From Alginatibacterium sediminis (GTDB lineage Bacteria > Pseudomonadota > Gammaproteobacteria > Enterobacterales > Celerinatantimonadaceae), in contig NZ_RAQO01000004.1 in the NCBI RefSeq assembly GCF_003610775.1, positions 1,115,838-1,179,837 on the forward strand: 64,000 nt of DNA. Reading direction: 5' to 3'. Below are positions 28,590 to 37,684 of this stretch, piece by piece. Position 1 is the stretch's first letter. Each line of letters opens with the position of its first letter. The notes beneath the pieces were generated by a model. That model did no database searches and had not been told where the DNA came from. It saw only the letters and a list, made by a program, of their open reading frames with translations. The translations under genes and the position numbers were made by a program.

Positions 28590-29336
28590 ATGAAATCAGT
28601 AATTTGTGACATTGACGGCGTACTCTTACACAACAACCAACTGATTGATGGCGCGGACAAATTTCTTTTGTCGATGCTCAATGAGCAACGAAAACTCGTA
28701 ATTTTAACCAATTACCCTGCTCAAACGCCTCAAGACCTTAAAAACCGCTTTTTAACCGCTGGAGTTGATATCCCAGAAAGCTGTTTCTATACCTCCGCAA
28801 TGGCAACTGCTGACTTTTTAACTCGCCAAGAGGGCAACAAGGCATTTGTGATTGGCGAAGGCGCACTAATCCATGAGCTCTATAGTGCTGGATTCACAAT
28901 TACCGACATCAATCCCGACTTCGTGATTATCGGTGAAACCAAAACTTATAATTGGACCATGATCCATCAAGCCGCTCAGTTCGTTGCCGCCGGCGCGCAG
29001 TTTATTGCAACCAACCCCGATACTCATGGCCCGAACATGAGCCCAGCTTGCGGCGCTTTGTGTGCCCCGATTGAGCGAATCACCGGCAGAAAACCATTTT
29101 ATGTCGGCAAACCTAGCGCGTGGATAATTCGAGCAGCCTTAAATAAAATGGGCGCTCATGCTGAAAATACCGTCATTATTGGGGATAACTTACGCACCGA
29201 CATTTTGGCTGGATTCCAAGCTGGCTTGGAAACTATTTTTGTTCTTAGCGGCGTCAGTAGTGAAAAAGATATCGATGATGTACCATTTCGTCCCAACTAT
29301 GTGTTCGGCAGTGTTAAAGATATTGACGTGCTATAG
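28590..29336 (+). CDS. nagD: NagD-like HAD-family sugar/nucleotide phosphatase
   Basis: A 248-aa HAD superfamily (IIA) phosphatase. Motif I is DIDGVL (about 7-12) with the nucleophile Asp, motif II VILTNYP, a C2-type cap in the middle, Lys in YVGKPS and the acidic motif IIGDNLRTDI. This is the NagD group (UMP/sugar phosphatase in E. coli). There is no nag operon here; instead a Kef-type antiporter gene follows by 9 nt. The symbol rests on family resemblance. Confidence 0.8.
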   Translation: MKSVICDIDGVLLHNNQLIDGADKFLLSMLNEQRKLVILTNYPAQTPQDLKNRFLTAGVDIPESCFYTSAMATADFLTRQEGNKAFVIGEGALIHELYSAGFTITDINPDFVIIGETKTYNWTMIHQAAQFVAAGAQFIATNPDTHGPNMSPACGALCAPIERITGRKPFYVGKPSAWIIRAALNKMGAHAENTVIIGDNLRTDILAGFQAGLETIFVLSGVSSEKDIDDVPFRPNYVFGSVKDIDVL

Positions 29337-29345
29337 CGAGTAACT

Positions 29346-30968
29346 ATGGATACCAGTTTACTATTAGCGGTTACATTTTTTTGCGGATTGGCAGCTAGCT
29401 TTATTAGGCTTCCACCTTTGGTCGGTTTTTTAGCTGCAGGTTTTATTCTCAACGCAATTGGCTTTGAGATGAACGACACCATCGCCGGGCTAGCTGATTT
29501 AGGCGTAACCCTACTACTGTTCACCGTAGGTCTAAAACTAGACGTAAGGGTACTACTTCGCCGGGAAGTATGGGGCAGTGCTGGCCTACATATGGGCTTA
29601 AGTGTGCTGGTATTTAGTCTGGTACTGGTGGCTCTAAAAGGCTGGGGTTTTAGCACCATTGATGGTTTAGATACTCAGGCGATATGGGTATTGGCATTTG
29701 CGCTTAGTTTTTCAAGTACCGTATTTGCAATTAAACTGCTTGAGGAAAAAAGTGAACTCAATGCTCTTTACGGCCGGATTGCCGTTGGCATTCTGATTAT
29801 GCAGGATATTTTTGCCGTTGTATTTTTGGCCTTTAGTACCGGCAAAGTTCCTTCATTATGGGCCTTGAGTTTGCTAGCATTAATTCCATTGCGCCCACTT
29901 TTGTTCCATTTGCTCAATCGAGTTGGCCACGGAGAATTACAATTACTATTCGGTTTTTTTCTCACCTTTGTTGTCGGTACAAGTTGGTTTGAAGCCGTTG
30001 GACTCAAAGGTGACCTTGGTGCTCTTTGTATAGGTATTATGCTGGCTGGACACCCTGCCGCTAGTGGTATGGCCAAGTCACTGTTTAGCTTTAAAGAATT
30101 ATTTTTAATCGCTTTCTTCTTATCTATAGGACTTAGTCACCTCCCCGATCTTGAAGCGATTATTGTTGCTGCTATCTTACTCGTCATTCTATTTATAAAG
30201 GCACTTCTATTCTTAGCCGTATTAATGCGCAATCGATTGCGCTCGCGCACCGCATTACTTGGAACGATAAGCCTTAGTAACTACAGTGAGTTTGGCTTAA
30301 TTGTGGTGGCAGTTGCGGCTACTAATCAATGGATAGACGGCTCTTGGCTCGCCACCATCGCGATTGCTTTAAGTTTCAGCTTCGTGTTTGTTGCCCCATT
30401 GCACGCCAACGCCGATCGTATTTATCAATCGATAAGCCCAACCTTGAGACGTTTCCAGCGAAGTCGCTTATTGAGTGAGGACCAAGCAGTTGATTTTGGA
30501 GAACATCAAGTCATTGTGTTTGGGATGGGCCGTATTGGAAGTGGTGCCTACAATCAATTGGAACAGCACTATCCAGGACAGGTGCTAGGGATCGACACCG
30601 ATACTGATAAAGTGAATGCCCATCGCCAGGCAGGACGTAGCGTGATTGTGGCGGACGCCACTGATTCGGATTTTTGGGCAAAACTAAGCCCAAGTAGCAA
30701 TATAAAATTGGTCTTACTCGCAATGCCAAGTCACCACGGTAACGAGTATGCCCTTAGCCAATTGCGCCGCAACGACTTAAATACCAAAATTGCAGCCATT
30801 GCTCAATATAGTGATGATGCGGACAGCTTGACGCGCTTAGGTGCAGACGCCGTATTTAATCTCTACAATGAAGCCGGTAGCGGTTTCGCCCAGCACGTTT
30901 ATCAAGAACTGGTACAAGAACAAGCCACTATTTTGCAGGCGCATAACAACTCATCGAACGACGTATAA
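29346..30968 (+). CDS. Kef-type cation:proton antiporter with TrkA-N domain
   Basis: A 540-aa CPA2-family transporter. About 12 hydrophobic segments fill residues 1-370 (FIRLPPLVGFLAAGF and FTVGLKLDVRVLL are typical of the Kef/YbaL group), followed by a cytosolic RCK/TrkA-N domain (about 390-505) with the nucleotide motif VIVFGMGRIGSGAY. This suggests K+ (or Na+) efflux in exchange for H+, gated by nucleotide. The RCK domain lacks the extra C-terminal part of full KefB/KefC. It sits between the NagD-like gene and dsbB with short gaps. Confidence 0.88.
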   Translation: MDTSLLLAVTFFCGLAASFIRLPPLVGFLAAGFILNAIGFEMNDTIAGLADLGVTLLLFTVGLKLDVRVLLRREVWGSAGLHMGLSVLVFSLVLVALKGWGFSTIDGLDTQAIWVLAFALSFSSTVFAIKLLEEKSELNALYGRIAVGILIMQDIFAVVFLAFSTGKVPSLWALSLLALIPLRPLLFHLLNRVGHGELQLLFGFFLTFVVGTSWFEAVGLKGDLGALCIGIMLAGHPAASGMAKSLFSFKELFLIAFFLSIGLSHLPDLEAIIVAAILLVILFIKALLFLAVLMRNRLRSRTALLGTISLSNYSEFGLIVVAVAATNQWIDGSWLATIAIALSFSFVFVAPLHANADRIYQSISPTLRRFQRSRLLSEDQAVDFGEHQVIVFGMGRIGSGAYNQLEQHYPGQVLGIDTDTDKVNAHRQAGRSVIVADATDSDFWAKLSPSSNIKLVLLAMPSHHGNEYALSQLRRNDLNTKIAAIAQYSDDADSLTRLGADAVFNLYNEAGSGFAQHVYQELVQEQATILQAHNNSSNDV

Positions 30969-30978
30969 GGATAACTCG

Positions 30979-31497
30979 ATGTTCCAATTTTTTTCTTCTT
31001 TCTCCCAAACCCGTAAAGCTTGGTTACTACTGGCAGTCATCAGCTTTTTGCTAGAACTAACGGCTTTGTTTTTTCAATATGGTATGAAACTAGATCCATG
31101 TGTTATGTGCGTTTATGAGCGCACTGCTATGATGGGGATGATGTTTGCAGGTCTACTTGGCGCAATTGCTCCACAACTATTGATACTGCGGATTATGAGT
31201 TTTGGCTTATGGATAGTTAGTTCAGCCTGGGGTTTACAACTTGCATGGCAACATACCCAATTCCAAATCAATCCCAATCCATTTTCAACCTGTGATTTTT
31301 TCGCAAGCTATCCTAGCTGGTTCAAACTAGATACTTGGGCACCGTGGATGTTTAACCCTACCGGTTATTGCGATCAGGTTTCTTGGATGTTCTTAGGCTG
31401 GTCAATGCCACAGTGGTTGATACTAATATTTGCTATCTCTTTGGTATCTAGCTTGCTGTTCTTTGCTTCGCAATGGAAGTTGATTCGGCGTCGTTAG
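30979..31497 (+). CDS. dsbB: Disulfide bond formation protein DsbB
   Basis: A 172-aa inner-membrane quinone reductase that reoxidises periplasmic DsbA. Four transmembrane helices are visible. The first redox pair is CVMC in the first periplasmic loop, and the second pair is formed by Cys in FSTCDFF and GYCDQVS in the second loop; ERTAMMG carries the Arg associated with quinone binding. The frame is open to 30841 inside the upstream gene, but the ATG at 30979 has an AAGGA 7 nt upstream and the right length (E. coli 176 aa). Confidence 0.95.
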   Translation: MFQFFSSFSQTRKAWLLLAVISFLLELTALFFQYGMKLDPCVMCVYERTAMMGMMFAGLLGAIAPQLLILRIMSFGLWIVSSAWGLQLAWQHTQFQINPNPFSTCDFFASYPSWFKLDTWAPWMFNPTGYCDQVSWMFLGWSMPQWLILIFAISLVSSLLFFASQWKLIRRR

Positions 31498-31525
31498 TCC
31501 TTTATGAAGTTCGCATGACAATATT

Positions 31526-31552
31526 AAAAATGGCGCCTATGGCGCCATTTTT
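31526..31552. terminator. Bidirectional terminator between dsbB and the GGDEF-EAL gene
   Basis: Perfect 12-bp stem AAAAATGGCGCC (31526-31537) and GGCGCCATTTTT (31541-31552) with a 3-nt loop and T-runs on both strands, between two convergent genes. Confidence 0.92.
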
Positions 31553-31577
31553 TTGAATTGAAGGGAAGTAACAAAGA

Positions 31578-34064
31578 CTAGAAACTAACTGCTTGGTCAT
31601 GACGTGCAAACAGCCGGTCTTCAAAAATGTCGGGTTCTAAGGCTTCAGAGAAATAGAAACCCTGGTAAACAGTGCAACCTCGGAATTTCAAAAATTCTAA
31701 TTGATATTCAGTTTCCACCCCTTCGGCGATTACTTCTAAGTCCAAGTTTTCTGCCATTGAAATAATTGTTGTAATGATCGAGCACTCACTACCACCCTTT
31801 TCGACTTCACTAACAAAGGACTTATCAATTTTTAAACAATTGATTGGCAGCTGATTTAAGTATGCTAACGATGAATAACCAGTACCAAAATCATCTACTG
31901 AGAATCGAATCCCTAAAGCACGTAAGCGAGAAATCTTTTCTACCGTTTCTTTAACGTTATCGACCAAAACCCCTTCCGTTATTTCTAGCTCTATCAAACG
32001 AGGATCACAACCAGCTGAGCGAATTACATCAATGGTACTATCTACAAAGTCTTCTCGGTGGAATTGATTTGGACTAACGTTGACCGACAAGGTGGTAAAG
32101 TTTTTCGGTAACCCTCTATCTTGCCAGCGCTTGAGTGCGCTAAAGGCACTTCGCATGATGAACTTTCCGAGTAGTATGATTAAACCCGATTCTTCTGCCA
32201 GTGGAATAAAGCGCCCTGGAGAGATCCAGCCTAATTCGTTGTCATACCAGCGTACCAATGTTTCAGCACCAACCATTTCGTACTGAGAGTTATAGCGTGG
32301 CTGAAAATAGGCCACCATATCTTCTTGAGTAATTGCGACTCGCATCATTTGTTGCAGCTTGTGCCGCTGTTGAATATCTTCCGCCATTTTGCTTGAGAAT
32401 AAGCAAACCGAACCACGACCCGCATCTTTTCCGTGATATAAAGCCATATCAGCTTGGCGTAAGATCTCTGTGGCGTTGCTATCTTGGTTTGGATACATCG
32501 CCAGGCCGATGGTTGCATTTAAGCTGATATCGTTGCCTTTAATTGCAAATGGCCTACGGATCAGATTACGGATGTTCTCAGCAATTTTACGGGCTCTTAA
32601 TGATGCGCGGCGATGGTCAGCACCTAAGTCAGGTATAAGAATGGCATATTCATCACCGCCTAAACGCGCGATGGTTTCATGCTGACGATAGTTTTCTCGT
32701 AAACGATGAGCGACTAATCGCAGTAGTAAGTCCCCTGCAGCGTGCCCTAGTAAATCATTTACGTTTTTAAAGTGGTCTAAATCCAGGTAAATAAGTACGC
32801 CAATGGTCTTACGTCGACCTGCGTTTTCGATTTCCTGCTCTAAGTTTTCAATCAACTTGCGGCGGTTAGCAAGCCGCGTTATGTCATCATGTGACGATTG
32901 AAACTCAATGGTTTCCTGGGCTGCTCGTATGTCACTAATGTTAGTTTGAGTACCAATCATTCGCAGCGGACGTTTGTTAACGTCACGCTCAATAACCATT
33001 GCTCGGACCATCACCCAAATATAGCGACCATCTTTGGTTTGCATACGATGCATACATTCGAAGCTTTCGGTTTCACCTTTAAAATGAGCCCGTAGCGAGG
33101 CCAAGGTTTTGTGTAAGTCGTCGCTATGGATTCGAGACTCCCACTCTTTGCTTTGGTTGGTTAATTCGCCTTCGTCGAAGCCAAGCATTTTGGCCCACTG
33201 CGGCGAAAAGAAAACGCTTTTTTTGGCAAAGTCCCAATCAAACACGCCATCGCCAGAGCCTGTTAGCGCAAATTGCCAACGTTTTTCACTATTTTGAAGT
33301 TGGGTGAAACTATCTAGCATATTGCTGTTCATGTTGTTCATTACACGTTGCAATTTGCCAATTTCACCTTGTCCTTTAAGTTTTACCGGTGCTTGCTTAT
33401 TCTGACTATGCTTAAGTAAATGTGATAGTGGTCGAAGCAAAACCCAATAAACAAAGAAAACCACAACCAGTAAGCTTGCAAAAACCAATGCAATATACTT
33501 ACCCATCCGTTGGATAAAGCCTTGTTCGATTGCTGACCACTGTCGTGATAGATCATAGCTTATGTAAATAGCACCTTTCGCAGAGGGGCTTAAGCTATCG
33601 GAACGCGGGCCCATATCGAGCGGTAAGTATAGGCTTAATCGTTTATTTTCAGCATCAAAGCTAGATTGTTCTTGGCCTTGGATGCTCGTAGCTTCAAAGG
33701 CTTGCCGATCAAAATCAGTAACAGTTTCGCTGGCAAATAAATGTTTATCAATGAGTCGGTTTGACAATAATACTGATGCTTGCGGGTCTAAAACTACGAT
33801 GTCACGTACTTGTTCATCTAGCGCTGCCAGCATAATACTTCGTTCTGCTATATCAACTTGATTACGAGACAAACTGTCAGATAACGATTGCTGCAGAATA
33901 TAACCTTGACTACGGATCCCGACTTTAGCTTGGGAAATTAACTCTACTTGATTACTTTTCAGGTCCATTTGCAGCATTGTGACTGCCACAATAACTAGCA
34001 GCAAAGTAGCCATTGCCGGAACTAAAAGTTTAAGCGAAATCGAACGTAAGCTAGACACCACCAT
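31578..34064 (-). CDS. Membrane GGDEF-EAL protein with a PAS domain (c-di-GMP metabolism)
   Basis: An 828-aa inner-membrane protein. Transmembrane 1 is at about 11-30, then a periplasmic sensor region (31-188), transmembrane 2 at about 190-210, a HAMP-like linker, and PAS/PAC (about 255-380, HRMQTKDGRYIWVMVRAMV). The GGDEF domain (about 390-555) has GGDEY at 469-473 as active-site motif. The EAL domain (about 570-820) has ETL in place of EAL (GAETLVRW, Glu601) but keeps LEITEG, VDDFGTGYSSLAYL, LKIDKSFV and VIAEGVET, so phosphodiesterase activity is plausible. It overlaps the upstream substrate-binding protein gene by 14 bp, suggesting that the binding protein regulates it. Confidence 0.92.
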   Translation of the reverse strand: MVVSSLRSISLKLLVPAMATLLLVIVAVTMLQMDLKSNQVELISQAKVGIRSQGYILQQSLSDSLSRNQVDIAERSIMLAALDEQVRDIVVLDPQASVLLSNRLIDKHLFASETVTDFDRQAFEATSIQGQEQSSFDAENKRLSLYLPLDMGPRSDSLSPSAKGAIYISYDLSRQWSAIEQGFIQRMGKYIALVFASLLVVVFFVYWVLLRPLSHLLKHSQNKQAPVKLKGQGEIGKLQRVMNNMNSNMLDSFTQLQNSEKRWQFALTGSGDGVFDWDFAKKSVFFSPQWAKMLGFDEGELTNQSKEWESRIHSDDLHKTLASLRAHFKGETESFECMHRMQTKDGRYIWVMVRAMVIERDVNKRPLRMIGTQTNISDIRAAQETIEFQSSHDDITRLANRRKLIENLEQEIENAGRRKTIGVLIYLDLDHFKNVNDLLGHAAGDLLLRLVAHRLRENYRQHETIARLGGDEYAILIPDLGADHRRASLRARKIAENIRNLIRRPFAIKGNDISLNATIGLAMYPNQDSNATEILRQADMALYHGKDAGRGSVCLFSSKMAEDIQQRHKLQQMMRVAITQEDMVAYFQPRYNSQYEMVGAETLVRWYDNELGWISPGRFIPLAEESGLIILLGKFIMRSAFSALKRWQDRGLPKNFTTLSVNVSPNQFHREDFVDSTIDVIRSAGCDPRLIELEITEGVLVDNVKETVEKISRLRALGIRFSVDDFGTGYSSLAYLNQLPINCLKIDKSFVSEVEKGGSECSIITTIISMAENLDLEVIAEGVETEYQLEFLKFRGCTVYQGFYFSEALEPDIFEDRLFARHDQAVSF

Positions 34065-35112
34065 CCTCCGCTTTCACTTTAATACTGTCGAGCGCTTCAA
34101 GCTCAAAAAATGAGAAATCCTCTGCGGCAAAATTATTGTTAATCAAACCTAGACTGTGCATGCGTTGACTAAGATTCTGTATGTAGTTCTCAAAATCTAT
34201 ACTGTTGATCAAAGACTCGCTTTGTTCTTGATTATAGTACTGAATACGTGCAATCTCAGAGTCGACCTCTCGACTATAAAGCTGAGTTCGTCTTGCTATT
34301 AGTTTGCTTGCTTCAACTAGATTTTGAAACATCCACTGTTGGCCAGCAAAATGATCCGAAACTAAGCGCTTCACTTGTAGTTTTTCGCTTTCGCTTAAAT
34401 CCTTTCGTACCACTAAAGCTCGGTAATAGATCCGTGGTGATTCACTGCTATCAAAAAGTAAGTTGCCATTAAGATTATCAATTAATCGACTTTTAACTGG
34501 ACCCGCCGATAGTAATGCAGATACATCACCATCTCTGAACAGTCGTAACTGCTCGTCAAGTTTTGCTTCAACAAAAACAAACTGCTCAGCACTAAAGCCG
34601 TCATACTCTAACCAATCAGCAGCCAATAACGCTCCTAATGAGTTCGACTCATATCCAATAGTTTGTTCTTGCAACTCAGCGCTAGTATTAATATGCGATT
34701 GACTCACTAAGGCATCCGCACCATAGCTTTGGTCGGTGATAGCTAAGAGCTGAAGATCCAAGCCGCGGTCAACAACCCGTATGGCTTGGTCGAGACTGAG
34801 AAAGGCGGCACCGACTTGATTTGTTTCTAAAGAGTGAACAACGTGACTCGGAGTCGTTAGCTCGATCAATTGATATGGGCTCTGTTGATTAGCATCTAAG
34901 CGATGGGCAAGGTGCACCGGCTCAAAACCTAACCAAGGACTGACAGCGACTCTGAGTTGAGTTTGCTCTTGGCAAGCACCAAGCAATAAGATTGATAACA
35001 ATACAGTGCAAGCCCTCGCGGGACGACGTATCAGAGAATCGAAGGTAGTACTCACTAAAAAGACATATCCATTAAAAAAACAACTCCATCGACTGTTATC
35101 GGCAGCCGACAT
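34051..35112 (-). CDS. Substrate-binding lipoprotein (NMT1/SsuA-like)
   Basis: A 353-aa predicted lipoprotein with a periplasmic-binding fold. The lipobox is LLLGAC, followed by LRVAVSPWLGFEPVHLAHRL, which resembles ABC substrate-binding proteins of the NMT1/SsuA type; ALLSAGPVKSRLIDNL and RIYYRALVVRKDL follow. The start is uncertain: the ATG at 35112 leaves a long N-terminus, while a GTG at 35055 (M-STTFDSLIRRPARA) gives a normal lipoprotein signal. There are no ABC permease or ATPase genes. The 3' end overlaps the GGDEF-EAL gene by 14 bp, so a ligand-sensing partnership is likely. Confidence 0.75.
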   Translation of the reverse strand: MSAADNSRWSCFFNGYVFLVSTTFDSLIRRPARACTVLLSILLLGACQEQTQLRVAVSPWLGFEPVHLAHRLDANQQSPYQLIELTTPSHVVHSLETNQVGAAFLSLDQAIRVVDRGLDLQLLAITDQSYGADALVSQSHINTSAELQEQTIGYESNSLGALLAADWLEYDGFSAEQFVFVEAKLDEQLRLFRDGDVSALLSAGPVKSRLIDNLNGNLLFDSSESPRIYYRALVVRKDLSESEKLQVKRLVSDHFAGQQWMFQNLVEASKLIARRTQLYSREVDSEIARIQYYNQEQSESLINSIDFENYIQNLSQRMHSLGLINNNFAAEDFSFFELEALDSIKVKAEDGGV

Positions 35113-35233
35113 AAATACTTAATACAAAAAGATAAAAAATATCGCTTTAAGCACCCGATTTGCGTTTTAAGCTTAACAACTTAAGTTATGCCTGCAAAAA
35201 GGCTTACTTTCAACTAGCTTACTGTACCCGATA

Positions 35234-36100
35234 TTAGCGCTCACGCAATGCCGCTATGCGTTTTTCGAGTGGTGGATGGCTCAAAAACAACTCGCTAATA
35301 GATTTTTTGCCGTTTATGCCAAAAGCAAGCAACTCTCCGCTCATTTCTGGTTCGCTACTCCCACCTAAACGTTGCAAGGCTGCTATCATTTTTTGTTTAC
35401 CAACCAGCTCGGCACTGCCTTCGTCGGCTCGAAATTCACGTTTCCGAGAAAACCACATCACAATAATGCTTGCGAGAATACCAAACACCATTTCAAGCAC
35501 AAATACCACCGCCATATAGGCAAACATTCCCAAGCCACCGCGTTCATTATTAGACAACGCATTCGAGATTAGATTGGCAATCAGTCGCGCCATAAAAATC
35601 ACAAAGGTGTTCACCACCCCTTGAATTAAGGTCAGAGTTACCATGTCGCCATTTTTAACATGACTGATTTCATGAGCAAGTACCGCTTCAATTTCATCGC
35701 GAGGCATGTTCTCAAGTAAGCCAGTACTGACGGCAACCAGCGCATTATTTCGGCTTGCACCTGTAGCAAAAGCATTCATATCAGCAGCATGATAGATAGC
35801 AACTTCAGGCATTCCAATTTGGGCGGCTTTAGCTTGGCGTTGTACCGTATCAAATAGCCACGCTTCGGTAGGGTTTTGCGGAGTAGTAATAACATGAGCA
35901 CCGGTTGCTCGTTTGGCCGACCACTTCGACATCAACAGAGAAATAAACGAACCGCCAAATCCGAACACCGCCGCAAACACCAACAAACCACTGATACCGC
36001 GCGGGTCGATCCCGAGTAAAGAAAAAACTATATTCAACACGATACCTAGCACAACAATGACCGCTAGATTAGTCATGAGATATAACAATACGCGTTTCAT
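35234..36100 (-). CDS. htpX: Membrane protease HtpX
   Basis: A 288-aa inner-membrane M48 zinc metalloprotease that degrades damaged membrane proteins. Transmembrane segments are at about 3-25 and 33-57, the zinc motif HEISH at about 143-147, two further hydrophobic segments, then the third ligand in [27 protein letters not shown] ends the family. The frame is open to a TTG at 36112, but GAGG just before the ATG at 36100 marks it as the start. A sigma-32-like promoter match precedes it. Confidence 0.96.
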   Translation of the reverse strand: MKRVLLYLMTNLAVIVVLGIVLNIVFSLLGIDPRGISGLLVFAAVFGFGGSFISLLMSKWSAKRATGAHVITTPQNPTEAWLFDTVQRQAKAAQIGMPEVAIYHAADMNAFATGASRNNALVAVSTGLLENMPRDEIEAVLAHEISHVKNGDMVTLTLIQGVVNTFVIFMARLIANLISNALSNNERGGLGMFAYMAVVFVLEMVFGILASIIVMWFSRKREFRADEGSAELVGKQKMIAALQRLGGSSEPEMSGELLAFGINGKKSISELFLSHPPLEKRIAALRER

Positions 36101-36138
36101 ACTAGGCCTCAAATTAATTGAAATGGGTCACGCTTAAA

Positions 36139-36167
36139 ATATGCGGCCTAGCACTCTTTTTTTCAAC
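36139..36167 (-). promoter_or_regulatory. Sigma-32-like heat-shock promoter of htpX
   Basis: The minus strand has GTTGAAA (36167 down to 36161), a 14-nt spacer, then CCGCATAT (36146 down to 36139). Against CTTGAAA and CCCCATNT each box has one mismatch. It lies 38 nt before the htpX start. E. coli htpX is a known heat-shock gene. Confidence 0.68.
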
Positions 36168-36192
36168 AAAAAACACCCGCAAATACGAACTC

Positions 36193-36882
36193 TTAATTTG
36201 ATTTTAATAATCGTTTGAGTTGAGTTTCATTTAGTAAGAGTTCAGCTTCCCCGGTATGGTTAGAGTTAAACTCAATTTGGGCTAAACATGGCGCTGCTAT
36301 TTGCTGCTCTAAGTAAGTAATATTACGGTTCATTACCTCATCTCGTGGGCTTAAACAATTTGCCACCCAGGCATTTAACTTGAGCCCTTGAGACAAAATG
36401 GATTGTACCGTTAACAAACTATGATTAAGGCAACCAAGTTTAACCCCTACAATTAATATCACCTCGAAATTATGGACTGTGACCCAGTCGCTCATAAGTT
36501 CAGTTTCTGACAAAGGCAATAACCAACCACCTGCACCTTCAATCAATACTATATCTACATCACGTTGAACCTGCTGCAAACAGTCATTCAGTTTCTCCGT
36601 TTCTATGGTGACTCCAATATCGGCGGCGGCAATATGCGGGGCTATCGGTGGTTCAAAACAGTAGGGATTAACGAGTTCATACGGATTAGCCAACGCACTA
36701 TTATTTAATAGTGACAATGCGTCTTGGTTGCGTAAACCTTCACCGAAATCTTTAGCATCTGCTGCTACGGGTTTATATCCATTGGCTTTGCAATGTTGGT
36801 TTAACTGTTTGAGAAGAGATTGAGTGACATACGTTTTACCGACTTCAGTATCAGTACCGGTTATAAATATGCATCTAGCCAC
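36193..36882 (-). CDS. bioD: Dethiobiotin synthetase
   Basis: A 229-aa ATP-dependent carboxylase that closes the ureido ring of dethiobiotin. The P-loop is GTDTEVGKTYV near the N-terminus, followed by the substrate-binding KPVAADAKD and EGAGGWLLPL. It is the last gene of the bioBFCD cluster and overlaps bioC by 8 bp. Confidence 0.95.
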   Translation of the reverse strand: MARCIFITGTDTEVGKTYVTQSLLKQLNQHCKANGYKPVAADAKDFGEGLRNQDALSLLNNSALANPYELVNPYCFEPPIAPHIAAADIGVTIETEKLNDCLQQVQRDVDIVLIEGAGGWLLPLSETELMSDWVTVHNFEVILIVGVKLGCLNHSLLTVQSILSQGLKLNAWVANCLSPRDEVMNRNITYLEQQIAAPCLAQIEFNSNHTGEAELLLNETQLKRLLKSN

Positions 36883-37684
36883 GTTTTAAAGCTCCATATA
36901 AGACTTGATAAGTCACCGGCAAACCAGCTTCACACCCAAACTTCTGTTGATAATGACATTGTAATGCACGCCACTGTGATGGCGTCATTAAACCGCTAGT
37001 TTGACGCTCTGGCACATAGTTCGCACCGATTGCTTTCATATCTTTGAGCATTAAACCCAAACTTGGATAGTACCAACGCTGCTGCTTTTCAAACACCTCA
37101 CCACAAGTAAAACCTGCTGATGCCAAAGACTGCTGTAAATCACTACTTTTCACAAAACGATTAATGTGTCTTTGTTGATCGATTGCTGCCCAGGACTGCT
37201 CCAATTCAAATAGCGTGCCCTCAACGATGCAACTAAACACAAACACACCATCGGGTTTTAGCAGTTTGCCAATTTGCTCGATAACCGTACCCAAATTGCT
37301 AGCCCATTGCAGCGCTAAGTTGGAATGCACTAAGTCGAAGCTATTGGTGCCAAAAGGCATTGCATCTAAATCGCCTTGTACCCATTGAAAGTCTGGTTGC
37401 TGTTGTGTTGTTGAATCTCGTTCGCTACTGATTTGATTACGAGCGGTTTCTAGCATTTGATGGCTTAAATCAAAGGCCGTAACTAGTGCTGAATGCCCGG
37501 CCAGTTCAGGTAAACTAGCTCCTGTGCCGCAGCCAATATCCAAGCAGCTTTCGTAATATCGAACGGGTATTAAACTGCTCAGCTGCTCGCCAATATCACG
37601 TTGAATAAAAGCGTGTTGGTCATAGTGTTGTGCCGCGCGACCAAAATGTTGCGCAACTTGGTCTTTATCTAATTCAACCAGCAT
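36875..37684 (-). CDS. bioC: Malonyl-ACP O-methyltransferase
   Basis: A 269-aa SAM-dependent methyltransferase that starts biotin synthesis by masking malonyl-ACP as a methyl ester. FGRAAQHYDQHAFIQRDIGE is the BioC N-terminus; CLDIGCGTGASLPEL is the SAM-binding motif I, and FDLVHSNLALQWASNL is also typical. The frame is open to a TTG at 37699; the ATG at 37684 with GGTGAAG just upstream is preferred and overlaps the bioF end by 11 bp. Confidence 0.93.
   Translation of the reverse strand: MLVELDKDQVAQHFGRAAQHYDQHAFIQRDIGEQLSSLIPVRYYESCLDIGCGTGASLPELAGHSALVTAFDLSHQMLETARNQISSERDSTTQQQPDFQWVQGDLDAMPFGTNSFDLVHSNLALQWASNLGTVIEQIGKLLKPDGVFVFSCIVEGTLFELEQSWAAIDQQRHINRFVKSSDLQQSLASAGFTCGEVFEKQQRWYYPSLGLMLKDMKAIGANYVPERQTSGLMTPSQWRALQCHYQQKFGCEAGLPVTYQVLYGALKRG

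Noticed and set aside
35113..35233. Terminator in the gap between the substrate-binding gene and htpX
   Set aside because: TTAAGCTTAA and nearby repeats are short AT palindromes without a T-run.
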